NCBI GenBank assembly: GCA_029204225.1
Contig: CM055100.1
Coordinates: 27,170,649 to 27,234,648, forward strand
DNA from: Diphasiastrum complanatum
Taxonomy: Eukaryota; Streptophyta; Lycopodiopsida; Lycopodiales; Lycopodiaceae
Length of the DNA stretch: 64,000 nt
Direction: 5' to 3'
The position numbers and the translations under genes are program-made. This document shows, piece after piece, positions 1 through 12,060 of this stretch. The notes under the pieces were generated by a model that had not been told where the DNA came from, made no database searches, and was given only the letters and a program-made list of their open reading frames with translations. Numbering within the stretch: position 1 is the stretch's first letter; each line of letters begins with the position of its first letter.

Positions 1-155
1 CAGGAGAAAAAGGAAGTAAAACAAGTGGGTTCAGCTTAAGCTACAGCCAATTGCAGACCATACTAATTAGGAAATGCTCTTAGGAGTTACAGAGAAACAT
101 GCTTCAGGGATGGAGTATTTCTTAGTTCACGGTCCTTAGACTCGTTGAATACAAT

Positions 156-232
156 CATATCCAGAGTTGAGTGTGTATGTGTGTGTGTGTGTGTGTGTGT
201 TGTATTCAACCCCTCATATCCAGAGTAGAGTT

Positions 233-293
<61 letters not shown>
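156..293. repeat. Compound (GT)n/(GA)n microsatellite with duplicated flank
   Basis: Two GT tracts (about 171-200 and 233-268) are followed by a GA tract (about 269-293). The short flank reading CATATCCAGAG then TTGAGTGTGT occurs before both GT tracts, so the unit looks like a duplicated compound microsatellite. The ORF across it on the minus strand is low-complexity Ser-Leu/His-Thr and is not a gene. Confidence 0.95.
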
Positions 294-294
<1 letters not shown>

Positions 295-419
295 TTCATT
301 GATGTCTTTGGAGTACCAAAAGGTACATAAGAGTAGAAAGTAAAGGTCAAGTGTGTTTCTAAGTTAAGGAGTGTATAAACATCTCCAGTAGAAGACTGCA
401 AAAGAAATACTACAATCAA

Positions 420-870
420 TTACGTGTAACAAAAATAAAGAATGATAATGCCTACATTGAATTTTATAAGAGAGCTAACATAAAAGAGCTCCAATAAAAC
501 AACTATCTAGGTATAAACCAAACTCTAAAAAAGGCAAACACCGAATAATGTCCTACAATAAGCATCTAAAGAAAATTATGATGGTGGACAATGAGGGTGC
601 CAGAAGACGTGCTAGGCATACACGTGTCCATGTGGCATGGAGCATGACCCACTCTTCATGTTGCATGCAAGGATTACCGTTGCGTGTGGCCCAGTCCATC
701 ATTGAAGGATTGCATGGCCCCTAACTGTCATGCATGCATCTGCATGCGTCCGCATGTATCTGCATGCATATGCATGTGCCGAATGGGCATTACCAGCCCT
801 CATACCGACTGCACGGTATGCATGCATGCCTCTGACTCACACTGTCCTCTGCCCTCTGGTGGTTAGCTGT
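420..870. other. Non-coding stretch with TGCATG-rich segment
   Basis: No gene is supported. From about 729 to 778 the motif TGCATG recurs many times in an alternating purine-pyrimidine context. The short ORFs here simply translate this low-complexity sequence. Confidence 0.6.
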
Positions 871-930
871 TCTCAGATGTACTGTTGGGTCGGTAACAGT
901 TCCCAGATGTACTGTTGGGTCGGTACTGTT
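871..930. repeat. 30-bp tandem repeat, two copies
   Basis: Positions 871-900 and 901-930 are near-identical 30-bp units sharing the core CAGATGTACTGTTGGGTCGG. There are no further copies next to them and no gene across them. Confidence 0.85.
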
Positions 931-1304
931 AGGGTCTCATAACAGCGACAGAGACAAACAGAGTCAGAGGATGAGATAGAGATCCCCTTTATAAACAGCG
1001 ACCAGCATCAGATGTCCACTAGATCAGTCCACCCCAAGAGTTGCACGACAACACATATCCAGAGCACCACAACAGGCATTCCAACATATGGCATCACCTC
1101 CAAGGTCCATCAGAACATTCATTTCAGCTCACTCCAGCCAGTGATAAAAATTATGTTTTTCAGTATGTTATTCTATATAATGATTGTAGAGCTCAATATT
1201 CAAGTAGTTGTTTTAACTTTAGCTTGAGATTTTTTCACTTTATGATTAAAGGCACTTTTATGCTCCCACAGCAGGAAACACACTCGATATGTAGTTCTTT
1301 CAAG

Positions 1305-1338
1305 TCTTATGTACCTATTGGTACCAAAAGACATTAAT

Positions 1339-1404
<66 letters not shown>

Positions 1405-1425
1405 TATGTACCTTTGGGTACCACA
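1305..1425. repeat. (CT)n microsatellite bracketed by a palindromic motif
   Basis: A CT tract (about 1342-1399) has on its left CTTATGTACCTATTGGTACC (about 1307-1326) and on its right a very similar copy (about 1402-1421). The motif contains an imperfect GGTACC palindrome. A reverse-complement relative lies at about 300-328, beside the GT/GA microsatellite. Confidence 0.85.
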
Positions 1426-1944
1426 AAAACTATACAACTCTTTGTTTCTTTCTCTCTCATATATGCTATACTGTAAAATTTGACTTTAAGCACTACACAG
1501 TGCACACATTGGCTCTTTCTTGCATATTTCTCTCCCATTCCAGAAATAACTTCTGTGTACATTTTTCCAATTTTGGATAAATTGGTTAAGTCTCCATACC
1601 CTGCGGTACTGCAAGCTTTTACAGCATATGAGTTAGACAGGTACCGAGTGCATGTATGAACTACCATTAACAGGAAATTTAGCACACATTTCACTTCCCG
1701 CATCCTGTATGGCCAATGCCGATGCTAAAAATTCTAACGAATGGTTCTCGATTACTCAGACAAGAATGAACACTAAAATCGATGAACATTAATAAATTAC
1801 GAGACAAAGTGAATGTGCCAAAGAGCCCTATCTGCCCTATGAAAAGCAAAGCACACTCCTTTAACGAATTTATATTCTACCACAATTGAGTACGAAAAAG
1901 AGTCATATAATTAGAAATAGTGCTGAAAGGGAGTCTAGAACAAC

Positions 1945-2355
1945 CTTTTGAAGACTCTCTGGCCATGATATGGGGATCCGGTATCCCTCTGGTGAAGGAA
2001 TCAGGCATAGCAGCTTCTTTCCCAAAGGGGGGCAATGCCTCTCTCTGTAAAAATTCCTCTCTCTGCTGAACTGAGCTGCGCGCTTAGGGTCTTGGCAAGG
2101 CATGTGATCTGTTATCGCCTGAGGGCAAAAATCCAACGCTTCTCCTGTTTCCACCATTTTTATTATTTGGTCCCTGCCAGTAGAGTCGGTTATAGAAGCG
2201 TCAAGGGCCTTCCGGCCTGAAGCTGCGAGGGAGTCACCCAGAGGTGTGAACAGTAGCACAAAAAAGAGAAAGATCCCCAAAAACATGATCCCTGTGACCA
2301 CGTCCAGAAGTTTCCATTGCTTCACGTTTCGTTTAGAAAGCAAAAGAGACCCCAT
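1945..2355 (-). CDS. 5' exon of a PMT-type plant methyltransferase (partial gene)
   Basis: This exon starts with ATG at 2355 and encodes 137 residues. It begins with a short basic N-terminus, then one hydrophobic segment (about residues 17-36), as in type II Golgi proteins. After that comes the conserved block of the plant PMT family (SAM-dependent methyltransferases linked to pectin methylation): FCPQ, a PCQDPKRA stretch, RERNFYRERHCP and CLIP, ending in WPESLQK. The reading frame then leaves the family at a consensus donor, AAG|GTTGTT, at phase 0. I therefore end the exon at 1945; the later residues of the open frame are intron. No second exon (the glycine-rich SAM-binding core) is visible between 1 and 1944, so the rest lies outside the window or is lost. 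I cannot tell which PMT subgroup it is, nor whether the gene is functional. Confidence 0.8.
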
Positions 2356-2756
2356 TGCGCTTCTTAGAACAAATATGTCTTCAGACTTTGATACACTTCA
2401 GATCTTACGGTCAAATAGAAAGACTTCTGTGCATTGGCCAGCACACTTCCTTCTTAAACAAACATTTGCAAAAAGCAGAAAACAGCCACATTTCACATTG
2501 ATTCATCAACGGCAACCAGAAGTGACTTCCATGGGTCAAAGAAAAATATTCTCGACTGCATTGATTTCTTGAACAGCTCCTTGTCAAAGAAACCGAAACA
2601 GGTCGGCATAACTTATAAGTTACTATAAGCTTAACGTGCTAATGTGACCAGTTGATTATACTACTTAAGGCCGAGAGCTTTTTGCAATCCCTGGCATGTG
2701 TATTCTCCTCAGACGTGATTAAACTTTCTGTGTATTCCATCATGAGATGGAACATA

Positions 2757-3500
2757 TAAAGTGTATCCCTCAGTCTTGCTTCGATGCAGGATTTATGGCT
2801 TTCTGAGACTGTTTGCAAAAGAGAATTTCTTGTGCATCGTCTGCTGATTAAAAAAACTCTCGTTTACCGGAAGATGGAACAATAGGAAAACTAATACTCT
2901 TTCAGCGTGCACCCCTTAATATTGTTTCGATGCAACTTCTGAGATTGTTTGCAAAACAGGACTTCTTGTGGATCATTTGCTGATAAAGAACTCTCGTTTC
3001 CTGGAAGAGGAACAGTAGAAAACTGATACTCATTTAAAGTGCATCCCTTAATATTGCTTCGATGCAAAATTTGAAGGAGATTGTTTGCAAAACAGAACTT
3101 CTTGTGCATCGTCTGCTAATAATTGCTTCGATGGAGATTTGAAGCTTTCTTAGATTATTTGCAACACAGGACTTCTTGTGCATCATCTGCTGACATACAA
3201 CTCTCGTTTCGTGGAAGATGGAACACCAGAAAAACTAGTAGTCATTCAAAGTGCATCGCTTGATATTTTCTTCGATGAAGCTTTTCAAATTAGTTGCAAA
3301 ACACGACTTCTTGCGCATCATCTACTGATAAAAAAAAATGTCGTTTCCAGCTGGACGAAAGAACAGTAGAAAAAACCAGTACAGATTCAGAGCGCAGCCC
3401 TTGATATTGCTTCCCTGAAGATTTGAAACTTTCTGAGACTATTCACAAAACAGTACTTCTTATGCATCATCTACTGATAAAGAACTCTTGTTTCCTAGAC
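2757..3500. repeat. Degenerate ~140-bp tandem array upstream of the PMT exon
   Basis: About six diverged copies can be aligned by the phrase resembling GTGCATCCCTTAATATTGCTTCGATG. Starts are near 2760, 2905, 3038, 3119 (short unit), 3249 and 3390, giving periods of roughly 130-145 bp with one ~81-bp copy. Each unit also contains TTTGCAAAACAGGACTTCTTG and CTGATAAAGAACTCTCGTTT. It lies 0.4-1.1 kb upstream of the PMT start codon, in its presumed promoter or 5' UTR region. No ORF is conserved between units. Confidence 0.85.
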
Positions 3501-4370
3501 GACAACACAACTATTATACGAAAATGCGCAATCGAAATATTATGCAAGAAAACAAGATCGTTCCACATCACATCCGCAGCAAATCTTTCAACGATTTGTT
3601 CCATGGCACAGCATCAGCATCAAATCTGCAGCAATCTTTCACGAATTTGTTGCTTCGATCGATCGACGATCGACGTCGTGAGCACTTCCGCTTCATGGAT
3701 GGATCATCGTGAGGGAGCTTGATTGTATCGAGGACCTTCGACGGAATTTAATTGCATATGATAACATACGCCCGACCACTTAGATTCTTGCCAGATGGCC
3801 GTCATACCACGTGGAATGTTTCTGACGGTTCATTTAAAACACGTGCCAATATCTCAGCCGTTGTATTGGAATCCAACAGTGGCGGGCTCTAGGGCGTCCG
3901 TTCCACTAAGGTATGAGGAGCTGCCATGGCGTCAGCGATTTGGGACAAAGTCAGGGAAGGAAGGGTGGTCACATGGCGAACTAAAACGACATAGAGTTCG
4001 TGTGGGCACTGGTCATATGCTTAGCATTGGCCCTTGGGGGTCTAACAATTATAAATTGTTCTTACTTGTGCATATAGTCTTAGGATCAGCCTATCACCAG
4101 CACTCGCATGCCATTCATTGATAGTGCATACACCATCCAAGGGTGGTGGTGGGTTCTCTTTCACCACCCCCTCTGCTCCCCCATCTCTCCTGAGCCTTCA
4201 TGGAAGGGCCCCAGCACTGCCACAACAGTGGCAGTGTGGAATACGCTGCTGCTTCATAGTCACTTTTGAGTCCTACCCTAAAGAAGCGTTCTTAAGGCCT
4301 CAAATTTTTTTTTTGAGAGTCGAGACTTTTCATGACATCAAAATTGAGCAAAGCTCTTAATTACCATGAA
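3501..4370. other. GC-richer non-coding stretch
   Basis: No gene is recognised. Base composition is richer in G+C than the AT-rich DNA to the right, and several short ORFs are open on the plus strand (for example 3795-4121), but none shows a familiar domain or a conserved partner. It may be distal promoter of the minus-strand PMT gene. Confidence 0.4.
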
Positions 4371-4668
4371 CTATGTTTTAGGTTTCATAAGCCCACATAA
4401 AATTTGATTGTCGATTTTATTTTATAATGTGTGTTAAATTAGATCTTACATAAATCAACGGTCCAAATTGAATTTGGGGACCAACATCACCTCTCTTCTA
4501 CAAATTTGATTGGCTATAATTTTTGGCTCTCAAATTATGGAGTCCTTGTTGATGAAATCTTGAAAATACTTAAACCTTCATAGATGTTGTTGACAAGATC
4601 TTGAAAATTATGTTCATAATATATTTATTCATATTTTCATGCCACACATTATGGACGATAATGGTTGT

Positions 4669-4972
4669 TTGGAGGCACATTGTAAGGATATAGTGGCAAG
4701 TCCTCTCATTGAGTCATTACCGTTAAGCTACATTAGCAGCCTGATGAGGGGATATCCTTTAAAACGGGGCTCCAAACATTCGTTATCGAGTTCATAACGA
4801 GGCGCAATATCTGGGCTCATAATAGGATATTAATGGTGTATAATTCCCTCTTGAATACAAAGAAAGAAAGCACTAGGAATTCATAAAAATTTAAATTTAT
4901 TTCTTTAATCTTATAGTAAAGAATGTTTTTACGAGAAGGCAAGCCATTATATCCTTACAATGGGCCTCCAAT
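4669..4972. mobile_element. Short inverted-repeat element, MITE-like
   Basis: The left arm (4669-4700, containing GCACATTGTAAGGATATAG) and the right arm (4938-4972) are near-perfect reverse complements of about 30 bp, about 240 bp apart. No coding sequence lies between them. Part of the interior (from about 4765) is also weakly repeated directly to the right (from about 4965), sharing GCACTAGG and ATAATTCCCTC words. No target duplication is clear, so assignment to a DNA-transposon MITE is an inference. Confidence 0.5.
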
Positions 4973-6967
4973 CTAGTCCATAATGATGTGCAATGTATGC
5001 AACTCACAATAGGATTCTTATGGTGCATAATTCCCTCCTAAATAAGAAGAAAAAATGCACTAGGGTTTCAAAAGAAAATAAATGTATTCCTTCAACTTTA
5101 CAAAAATGACAACTTTTTTTCTTTTTGTGCTTCAAGGTAGTCACATTGAGTAGCATCGTTATATGCCCAATAGACAAATTGTAACTTCAAAGATTATGCC
5201 AAGCGAACTCTGAGCACAAGCTCCAACATATCTCTAATTCACACCACTCTTTACTTGAGCTTACGTCAAGCATGGCTCAATAACAACTCTTATCCAACTC
5301 AAAACATTCTTTTTTCTTATACCCTTGTCTTGCAAAGTATAGGGAATCTACTTTTGAATTTGGTCTTGCCTTCCGAGTGGAGACAATCCACTTTGGAATT
5401 TGTCCTTAGTATGGGCTCAAGTTGGTCAAGATAGTTTGTGAGAAAGTCAAGGTATAATAAATGTGTAAAAGTTTTGAGACTCTTTTAGATCCATATGACG
5501 TCTTGGGGAGATACCTTGGGGCTAGTGCAAGAATATAGTAGGACACATTGCTTGGATAGAATAGTTGTTACAACCTAAGACAAGATATTTTAGGCTTTAT
5601 GGATATGTTTTTTTTTTAAGTCGTCCAAATCCCAATACAAGCGTTATACATTGATACATTTTACACCTTATTAAGAAAATTCTTTTATGTCGAAGTTGCC
5701 CGCATGAATATGTGTGCATCGGGTTGGGATTCCATCCCCAACTGCCACATACATCTCCCAAAATTGATACTAAGAGATACAAGTGAGTGACTAACAACCT
5801 CTTATATGTGGGTCAAGGCCCTTCTTTGCTTATGGGGCATTCACGACAAGGAGACGTGCACTTCTTACTCCTCCAAACCCATAAATCTACACACAACATT
5901 CTTAGACCTTCCATGAGACTTGTTAGGATTGCACGCAGAGCCTAGGTTTAACACACTGTCGATCTTGCTTTGATCGAGGTACCCACAAGACATTATGCCA
6001 ACTAGATGATGTGTGGAAGTGCACTAGAGCCTTCATTACATCAGAATAGAGCTTGTCCTATTGCACAATGATCTTCTGCTTGACTATCTCATATTCATCA
6101 TCAATGGATAATCGGTAAGCATTTATTGCTTATATTTTGATCACTTATTATGAAGAAGACTTTCAGTGAAAATAAAATTGTATGCAATGAATTTGTCCAC
6201 TAATAAATTAATCTTCTTATAAATAAGGAAAGACAGGAGATGATCACAACTTGCAAGGATCTTCCATCAACAATTGACATTGTAAAAAAACAATAAAAAT
6301 GAAGTGGTATCTTCAAAAATAAATTTATCATCTCATGACTTCATTTCAGTAAGAGAGATCCACAATTTGGGCTTTAGTACTTTTGTACAAATGTCAATTT
6401 TTTTTAATCTATTTGTATCTACATAATGTTATCTATGCATTTGGGCATTCTCAAACCCCCTTCTTTATTCTCTATATGTACATCATTCGTATTGGAAGGC
6501 CCTAGTGGGAATACAACATATGGTATAGCCCTTGCAAGGATGCTAAGGATTGACTCTTGCCTATATCTATACACGTCGGAACTTGTGTATTCACCAGGTG
6601 AAAACTACAAAGCAATCAGCATCATCATCACGTATTGAAACTAAATAAAGGGATGATTGTAGAAACTAAATCGAAATTGGATCACAGCTTACCTTTACAA
6701 GATCAACATTTTCTTAAAGCTTATACCACTTAATTTTTTTTTTGCATTGTATAAAGTATACTTTGGATCTAATAAAAAATGGAGATTATTTGAGGTTCAG
6801 AAATGCCCACATCTATGAACAGTTGAAATCTGACTGTGATGAAGTTTGATCCCCAAATATCCACCCTTTCTATCGATTTCTAGTCAGCCTTCCAATTCTA
6901 GCTTTTAGCACCAAAAACTTGCTAGTTTTGGATTGTACAAATGATCAATGATTACCTCTTGTACCTC
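4973..6967. other. AT-rich non-coding region
   Basis: No ORF with recognisable domain content, RNA gene or clear repeat boundary was found. It could be the decayed interior of the minus-strand LTR element whose primer-binding-like site lies at 6968-6979, but nothing coding survives to show this. Confidence 0.5.
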
Positions 6968-6979
6968 ACTCTGATACCA
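6968..6979 (-). other. Primer-binding-site-like sequence of a minus-strand LTR element
   Basis: On the minus strand this reads TGGTATCAGAGT, one mismatch from the initiator-Met-tRNA complement used by many plant LTR retrotransposons. Directly to the right (6980) the plus strand continues with TG, as expected for the inner edge of a 5' LTR on the minus strand. The outer LTR edge could not be set. Confidence 0.5.
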
Positions 6980-7519
6980 TGTTAAAGTACAATACTTTGG
7001 ACCTTAAATGATCCTAATGATGACTCACAAGAGGGATTGATTGATTAACAATTGAATACAAGCTAGACATCAAAAATCAAGATCTAGATTGGCAATTCTA
7101 CACACATCAACCAAGAGCAACCATAAATCATTGATTATCATGAAGATATGACTCCCACATGTGTGGTATGACCTGCAGTACGGCCTGTGGACAATACATA
7201 AGGCTAATAACACTTTGATATCATTAGATCACAAGAAAAAACTACGTACATAGTGTAGAGAGTCGAGATTGCCAATGAGCTCTCAAAAATTCTAAGGCAT
7301 AATTATGGGGAGGTGATAGTACATAGAAAAGCTCTTCCCCACCTCGAGTTAGGTGAAAATCCAACATTTAATAAGGAAGATGATTGAGCATTTTTTACCT
7401 AATTTGCCATTCTAGCCTAACCCTTGAGTTTTGCCATGTTGGGGCTAGATTGATCAACCAGCTCCATGATTTTAAGGATTTGGTCCTATAATGTAGGAAT
7501 CATCACCAAAAAAGCTTGA

Positions 7520-8990
7520 CTAACCCTTGATTTTTGCAAGGAACACGAGATCAAGCAACAATTTGCACAAGTTAATACACCTCAACAAAATGGTATAGAG
7601 TAAAGAAAGAGTCTTACAATTGGGGCATTTTCTAGGGCAATGATGGCACAAATGGGAATTATCGATTCTTTTTGGGGGAAAGTTGTGCGTACAACAATGT
7701 TTTTGCAAACTAGAAACCCTATAGTTGTGATACTTAATTAATACTTGTGGAGACATTTAGTGGTGAAAAATCTAGGATGGATAGATCGCATGTGTTTGGA
7801 TGCAAAATATATGTCTACACTTCAAAAAGAAAAGAAAAGAGGAGGAACATGTGGGTTAGAGTGCACATAATTCTATATGGTGAGCAAACTAAGAGATATT
7901 GTTGCCATGATCCAGTTGCATGATGCATGTACATCAATCATGATGTGGCATTTGATAAATCACAAAAATATGGTGATAAGGATGAAAATAGCAAAGATCT
8001 ATCTAAGATCTTGATGAGGAACAATTTGAGACACCACCTCGAATTGCACAAGAGGAAGAAGTTGAAGGACTTGGCATCCCTCCAATTGATGAAACAAGAT
8101 GGAGGAAAGATGAACGATCTGGATTTAAAAAAACCAAAGTTGCAGGTGATAAGCACAAAGAGAATGATGTACCTTGGAATATATGCTCACCTCACAATGG
8201 ATTGCCTCAACATAAGTTGCCAAAATGGTATACTAAGCTTATGGATGACATTAAGAATGAGATAGCTGAGTCTAGAAAATAGGGGGAGGTATGATGATTC
8301 ACATGGAAAAGGAGAGAGCTTGAGAGATTCCAGATAAATCTCCCACTTATAAGCAACATTAATCAATCCAAAGCACCCTCTTGCTACAAGGAAGCCAAAA
8401 ATGAGGAGTTTTGGCAAAGGGCAACATAGGAGGAGATAGACTCCGTCAAGCATCATGACACATGGGAGATAGTTGATCTTCCTAAGGGCAAGAAGTCCAT
8501 TGTCAATAACTGGGTATTAAAGATAAAGTACATTGTAGATGGAACCCTATTCAAACACAAGATAAGACTTGTCTTGTAGGAGTATGCACAAAGTAAGGGG
8601 TGTAGACCATGAGGAGACATTTGCTCTTGGCCACTATGTTTGAATGGATCCTAGGGCCAACTGGACCTGAAATCAATATTTTTGAATGGAAAACTTAAAG
8701 AGGAAATTTATATGTAATAGCCAAGTGGACTCATATTGCAAGGCAAAGAGAACAAAATATGTACATGGATTTGAAACAAGCACCTTATGCTTGGTATACC
8801 CACTTTGATGAATACATTTTGTCCACGAGCTTGGTACACATCTCCTCATATTCCAATCTTTAATATTTCTCTCATGACTCTTGCATTACTCTAGTTGTAT
8901 TATACATAGATGATCTTGTGACTACAAACAATGATGTGGAGCTTATTAGGGCAATAAAGATAGATTTTAGGTGTGATGTACTATGTGTCC
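7520..8990 (+). pseudogene. Decayed Copia integrase to reverse transcriptase relic
   Basis: Read across several frames, this stretch keeps Copia landmarks in order. Near 7550-7610 is the integrase block around the third catalytic residue (TPQQNG followed by a stop in place of the usual downstream codon). Near 8460-8570 is the start of the reverse transcriptase (WEIVDLPKGKKSI, then KHKIRLV). Near 8680-8720 is FLNGKLKEEIYM. Many stops and frameshifts make it non-functional, and no LTRs were matched to it. Element A inserted about 100 bp beyond its right end. Confidence 0.7.
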
Positions 8991-9100
8991 CCTCCTGTTA
9001 TTTTTTTGCACCATTATGGCTCAAATGAGTGGATAGTACAGGTCTAGCTATTGTGACAGTCATTTTGTTGATCTCATTTTCCTATGCACTGCAACTTACA

Positions 9101-9373
9101 GTTAGAATTAAAGTAGAATCACTGTGTTACTGTACTGTGGGTCCTATCAGTGGATAAGGATCAGTTGGCCTCGCCACGAGGCAAGTCGACGGGACACGCG
9201 TCCCGCCAACGACAACCTGGGTCATGCATGGGTTGCCTGAGTGAACAACTATATGTACAGTGTAATTTCATTTTGAAAAATACAGTTGCTATGTGAGCTT
9301 GCTGTGGAGAGTGTTTTTTGTCTGTGTTACTGTGTAGCATGATCTGTGTTCCTGTGCAAAGCAAATTCTAAGT
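9101..9373 (+). repeat. Copia A 5' LTR
   Basis: It begins GTTAGAAT and ends ATTCTAAGT, giving near-inverted termini rather than the usual TG...CA. Its inner edge is fixed by the primer-binding site, its outer edge by loss of identity with the 3' LTR. Nine differences separate it from the 3' LTR, all of them transitions. Confidence 0.92.
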
Positions 9374-9385
9374 TGGTATCAGAGC
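9374..9385 (+). other. Copia A primer-binding site
   Basis: The sequence TGGTATCAGAGC directly abuts the 5' LTR. It is the standard complement to the 3' end of initiator methionine tRNA in plant LTR retrotransposons. Confidence 0.95.
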
Positions 9386-10686
9386 CGTACAGGGAGTGTA
9401 CACAGTACAACATCGCCGTTGAAGAGAGCTTCGGGAGAACTATCTTCTGAGAGTTCGGGATTTACGGCGGGTTGAAGATGGAAAGAGAAGTACTAGTGCA
9501 CAATTTCTAGTTTATAGAGGCTTTCTAAGCTCAGCAGAGGGATTATTAGCTTGTGCATAGCATCAGACAGGGAAAAATTTGGTGAAAATTTGACAATTTT
9601 GAAGCCAGCTGAATATTGAAACCGGGTATGGGGTTACGGTTTTTATACATAAGTGGTGATTTCTTCGCTGTTTGTGCACCGTTTTGGATGTCGTAAGGAT
9701 AGGAAGGAAGCTAATCACATTGTCAACCAACCATGGAGAGATTCTGAGGTTTATGTTAGAGATTTGTCTCCAGACAGTTAACCTAGCAGATTTGAGGTAA
9801 AAAGGTGAAAAAAGCCACTTTGTCAAGTTGAGCTCAAATCACCGTTTCTCCACGGAATTTCTTGAGTGAACACTCTACAGTCTTGGAATCAGTAGGGCGA
9901 CCCTGCTCCAGGCCTCAGATTGTGCTCAAATCGATCCACAGGCGAATTAGATCAAGAAAATTTGAGTGTGGGGAGGTGCGGTCGTAGACAGAGAGAGCGG
10001 GCAGCTCACGTGTGCCCAACGCGATGGATGTTGTAGCGTCTGGAAGGCCATAGCGATTGTAGGAGAGCGGTTCAACGCCCAGATGCGGTTTGGACCTTTG
10101 GATGAGGTGTCAGATGCATCGACGGTCCAAAACTTGTGATCGGAAATAAACGTGGACCACAAGATTTGGTTCAGCCATTGGATGGGCTTTGAACAGGGCC
10201 CTGAAGAAGTGAAGTGCATTCTGGCCTTCAACCTCATTAAAAATTTTCATACTGAAAGCTGAGTTGGGGCCCTTCACAAGTGAAGAGTGAAGTTTCTTCA
10301 AGGTGAAGAAACAGTTCAAAAACTAGAAAAAGTCCATATTTTTGGGTCCTTTGCCCGTTTTGACCCAAACAAAAGGCTATAACCTCCAAACGAAGGGCAC
10401 CCGGACTGTACCTGCAAGTACGGTATAGCAAAACAGAGTGATTGCAGTGGAGAAAGTGTTTCGAGTACGCCAGAAGTGATTTCACCATTCCACTGGGCAC
10501 GTTGTTGGGAGTTGACGACTGAGTGCATTTCGGAAGGTGACGCCGATTTGGCTTTCAAATTGGTGGAAAAGCGGCGAGTGGCCTAGTAAGGGAAAAAGTG
10601 CAGCTCATTATTTTCAGCTTTTGACATCACTATTGGCCTCGGCATACTGTTCTTAGCCTAAGTCAGAAGTTTCAAGCAGTTTTGTG
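9386..10686 (+). other. Copia A untranslated leader
   Basis: About 1.3 kb lies between the primer-binding site and the first gag ATG. No ORF here continues into gag, and the minus-strand ORFs are chance. It presumably holds packaging and dimerisation signals, which I cannot identify. Confidence 0.7.
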
Positions 10687-12060
10687 ATGGCAAACATGGG
10701 AGAGTCCATTTTGAGTGAAAGTAGCAAATTGGACGGGGTTTATAACTATGCAGTGTGGAAATTCAAAATGAAAAACATACTGATGGAGAAAGACATGTGG
10801 AAAGTCGTCACAGGTGATGAGAGAAGTCTGCCAAATGAAGCAGACATCAAAGTGTTCGACAAAAAGATGAGGAAAGCTTTGACCTTCATTAACTTCTCAG
10901 TGAAGGATCACATCATTACCCACATTTGTGATGCTATTACACCCAGACATGCATGGGATGTGCTAAAGGAGCAGTTCGAGATGTCAAATCCGTCAAGAAT
11001 CATGTTTCTGAAGTCAAAGTTGAATAGTGCCCGCATGGAGCAAGGAGAGCACATTCAGACGTACATGACCAGAATCAAGACAATGAGAGATTAACTGCAT
11101 TCTATTGGTGAGCGCATACGTGATGTGGAGCTGGTGCATAATGCGTTATGCGGCATTGCAGAACCCTATCAGATGTTTGTGAGTGGAATAGCATCAAGAG
11201 AAAGATTGCCAACCTTTGACAATGCAGTGTGGAAATTCAAAATGAAAAACATACTGATGGAGAAAGACATGTGGGAAGTCGTCACAGGTGATGAGAGAAG
11301 GCTGCCAAATGAAGCAGATATCAAAGTGTTCGACAAAAAGATGAGGAAAGCTTTGACCTTCATTAATTTGTCAGTGAAGGATCACATCATTACCCACATT
11401 TGTGATGTTGTTACACCCAGACAGGCATGGGATGTCCTAAAGGAGCAGTTCGAGACGTCAAATCCGTCAAGAATCATGTTTCTGAAGTCAAAGTTGAATA
11501 GTGCCCACATGGAACAAGGAGAGCACATTCAAACGTACATGACCAGAATCAAGACAATGAGAGATGAACTACATTCTATTGGTGAGCGCATACGTGATGT
11601 GGAGCTGGTGCACAATGCATTGTGCGGCATTGCAGAACCCTATCAGATGTTTGTGAGCGGAATAGCATCAAGAGAAAGATTTCCAACCTTTGACGAGCTC
11701 ACAGGAATCTTGATGCAAGAAGAACAACGGCGAGAAATGGTGAAAGCTAGACGTCAAAATACTGACGATCAGGCACTTGCGACACGCCAAAAACAAGACA
11801 AGGGCAAGGGTAAAAAGAAGTCTAAGCATCAATTTGCCAAGTCTCAGGAGGATGAAGGATCTTCCAGTAAAACTAAGAAGAAAGACAAGTGCTTCCATTG
11901 TGGTAAAAAGGGCCATTGGAAGAGTGAATGTCGCAAATTCCTGGCTGAACAAGGCAAGGGGAAACCAAAACAAGCAGGCAACCTTGTCGATGAGGGTGAG
12001 ATTGAAGACTCTAGCATCTTCATATCTGCATTGTCATCTAATCAAGATGATCAAGCATGG
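10687..12060 (+). pseudogene. Copia A gag with in-frame tandem duplication
   Basis: Gag (nucleocapsid/capsid protein that packages element RNA) starts at ATG 10687 (MANMGES). A 474-bp block, 158 codons, occurs twice head to tail: 10747-11220 and 11221-11694. Both begin at AVWKFKMKNILMEKDMW and contain the UBN2-type gag core (AWDVLKEQFE, SNPSRIMFLKSKLNSA, YMTRIKTMRD). I count roughly 22 differences between the copies. The first copy has a TAA at 11092-11094 where the second has GAA. The single-copy C-terminus follows: a Lys-rich stretch and a CCHC zinc knuckle, CFHCGKKGHWKSEC, near 11890-11931. Translation of the whole would stop at residue 136. Confidence 0.9.

Noticed and set aside
87-419. 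Minus-strand ORF of 110 residues with Ser-Leu and His-Thr runs
   Set aside because: It only translates the GT/GA microsatellite and its flanks.
3795-4121. 108-residue plus-strand ORF in a GC-richer region
   Set aside because: No recognisable domain, signal or repeat of the ORF elsewhere; probably chance in GC-rich DNA.
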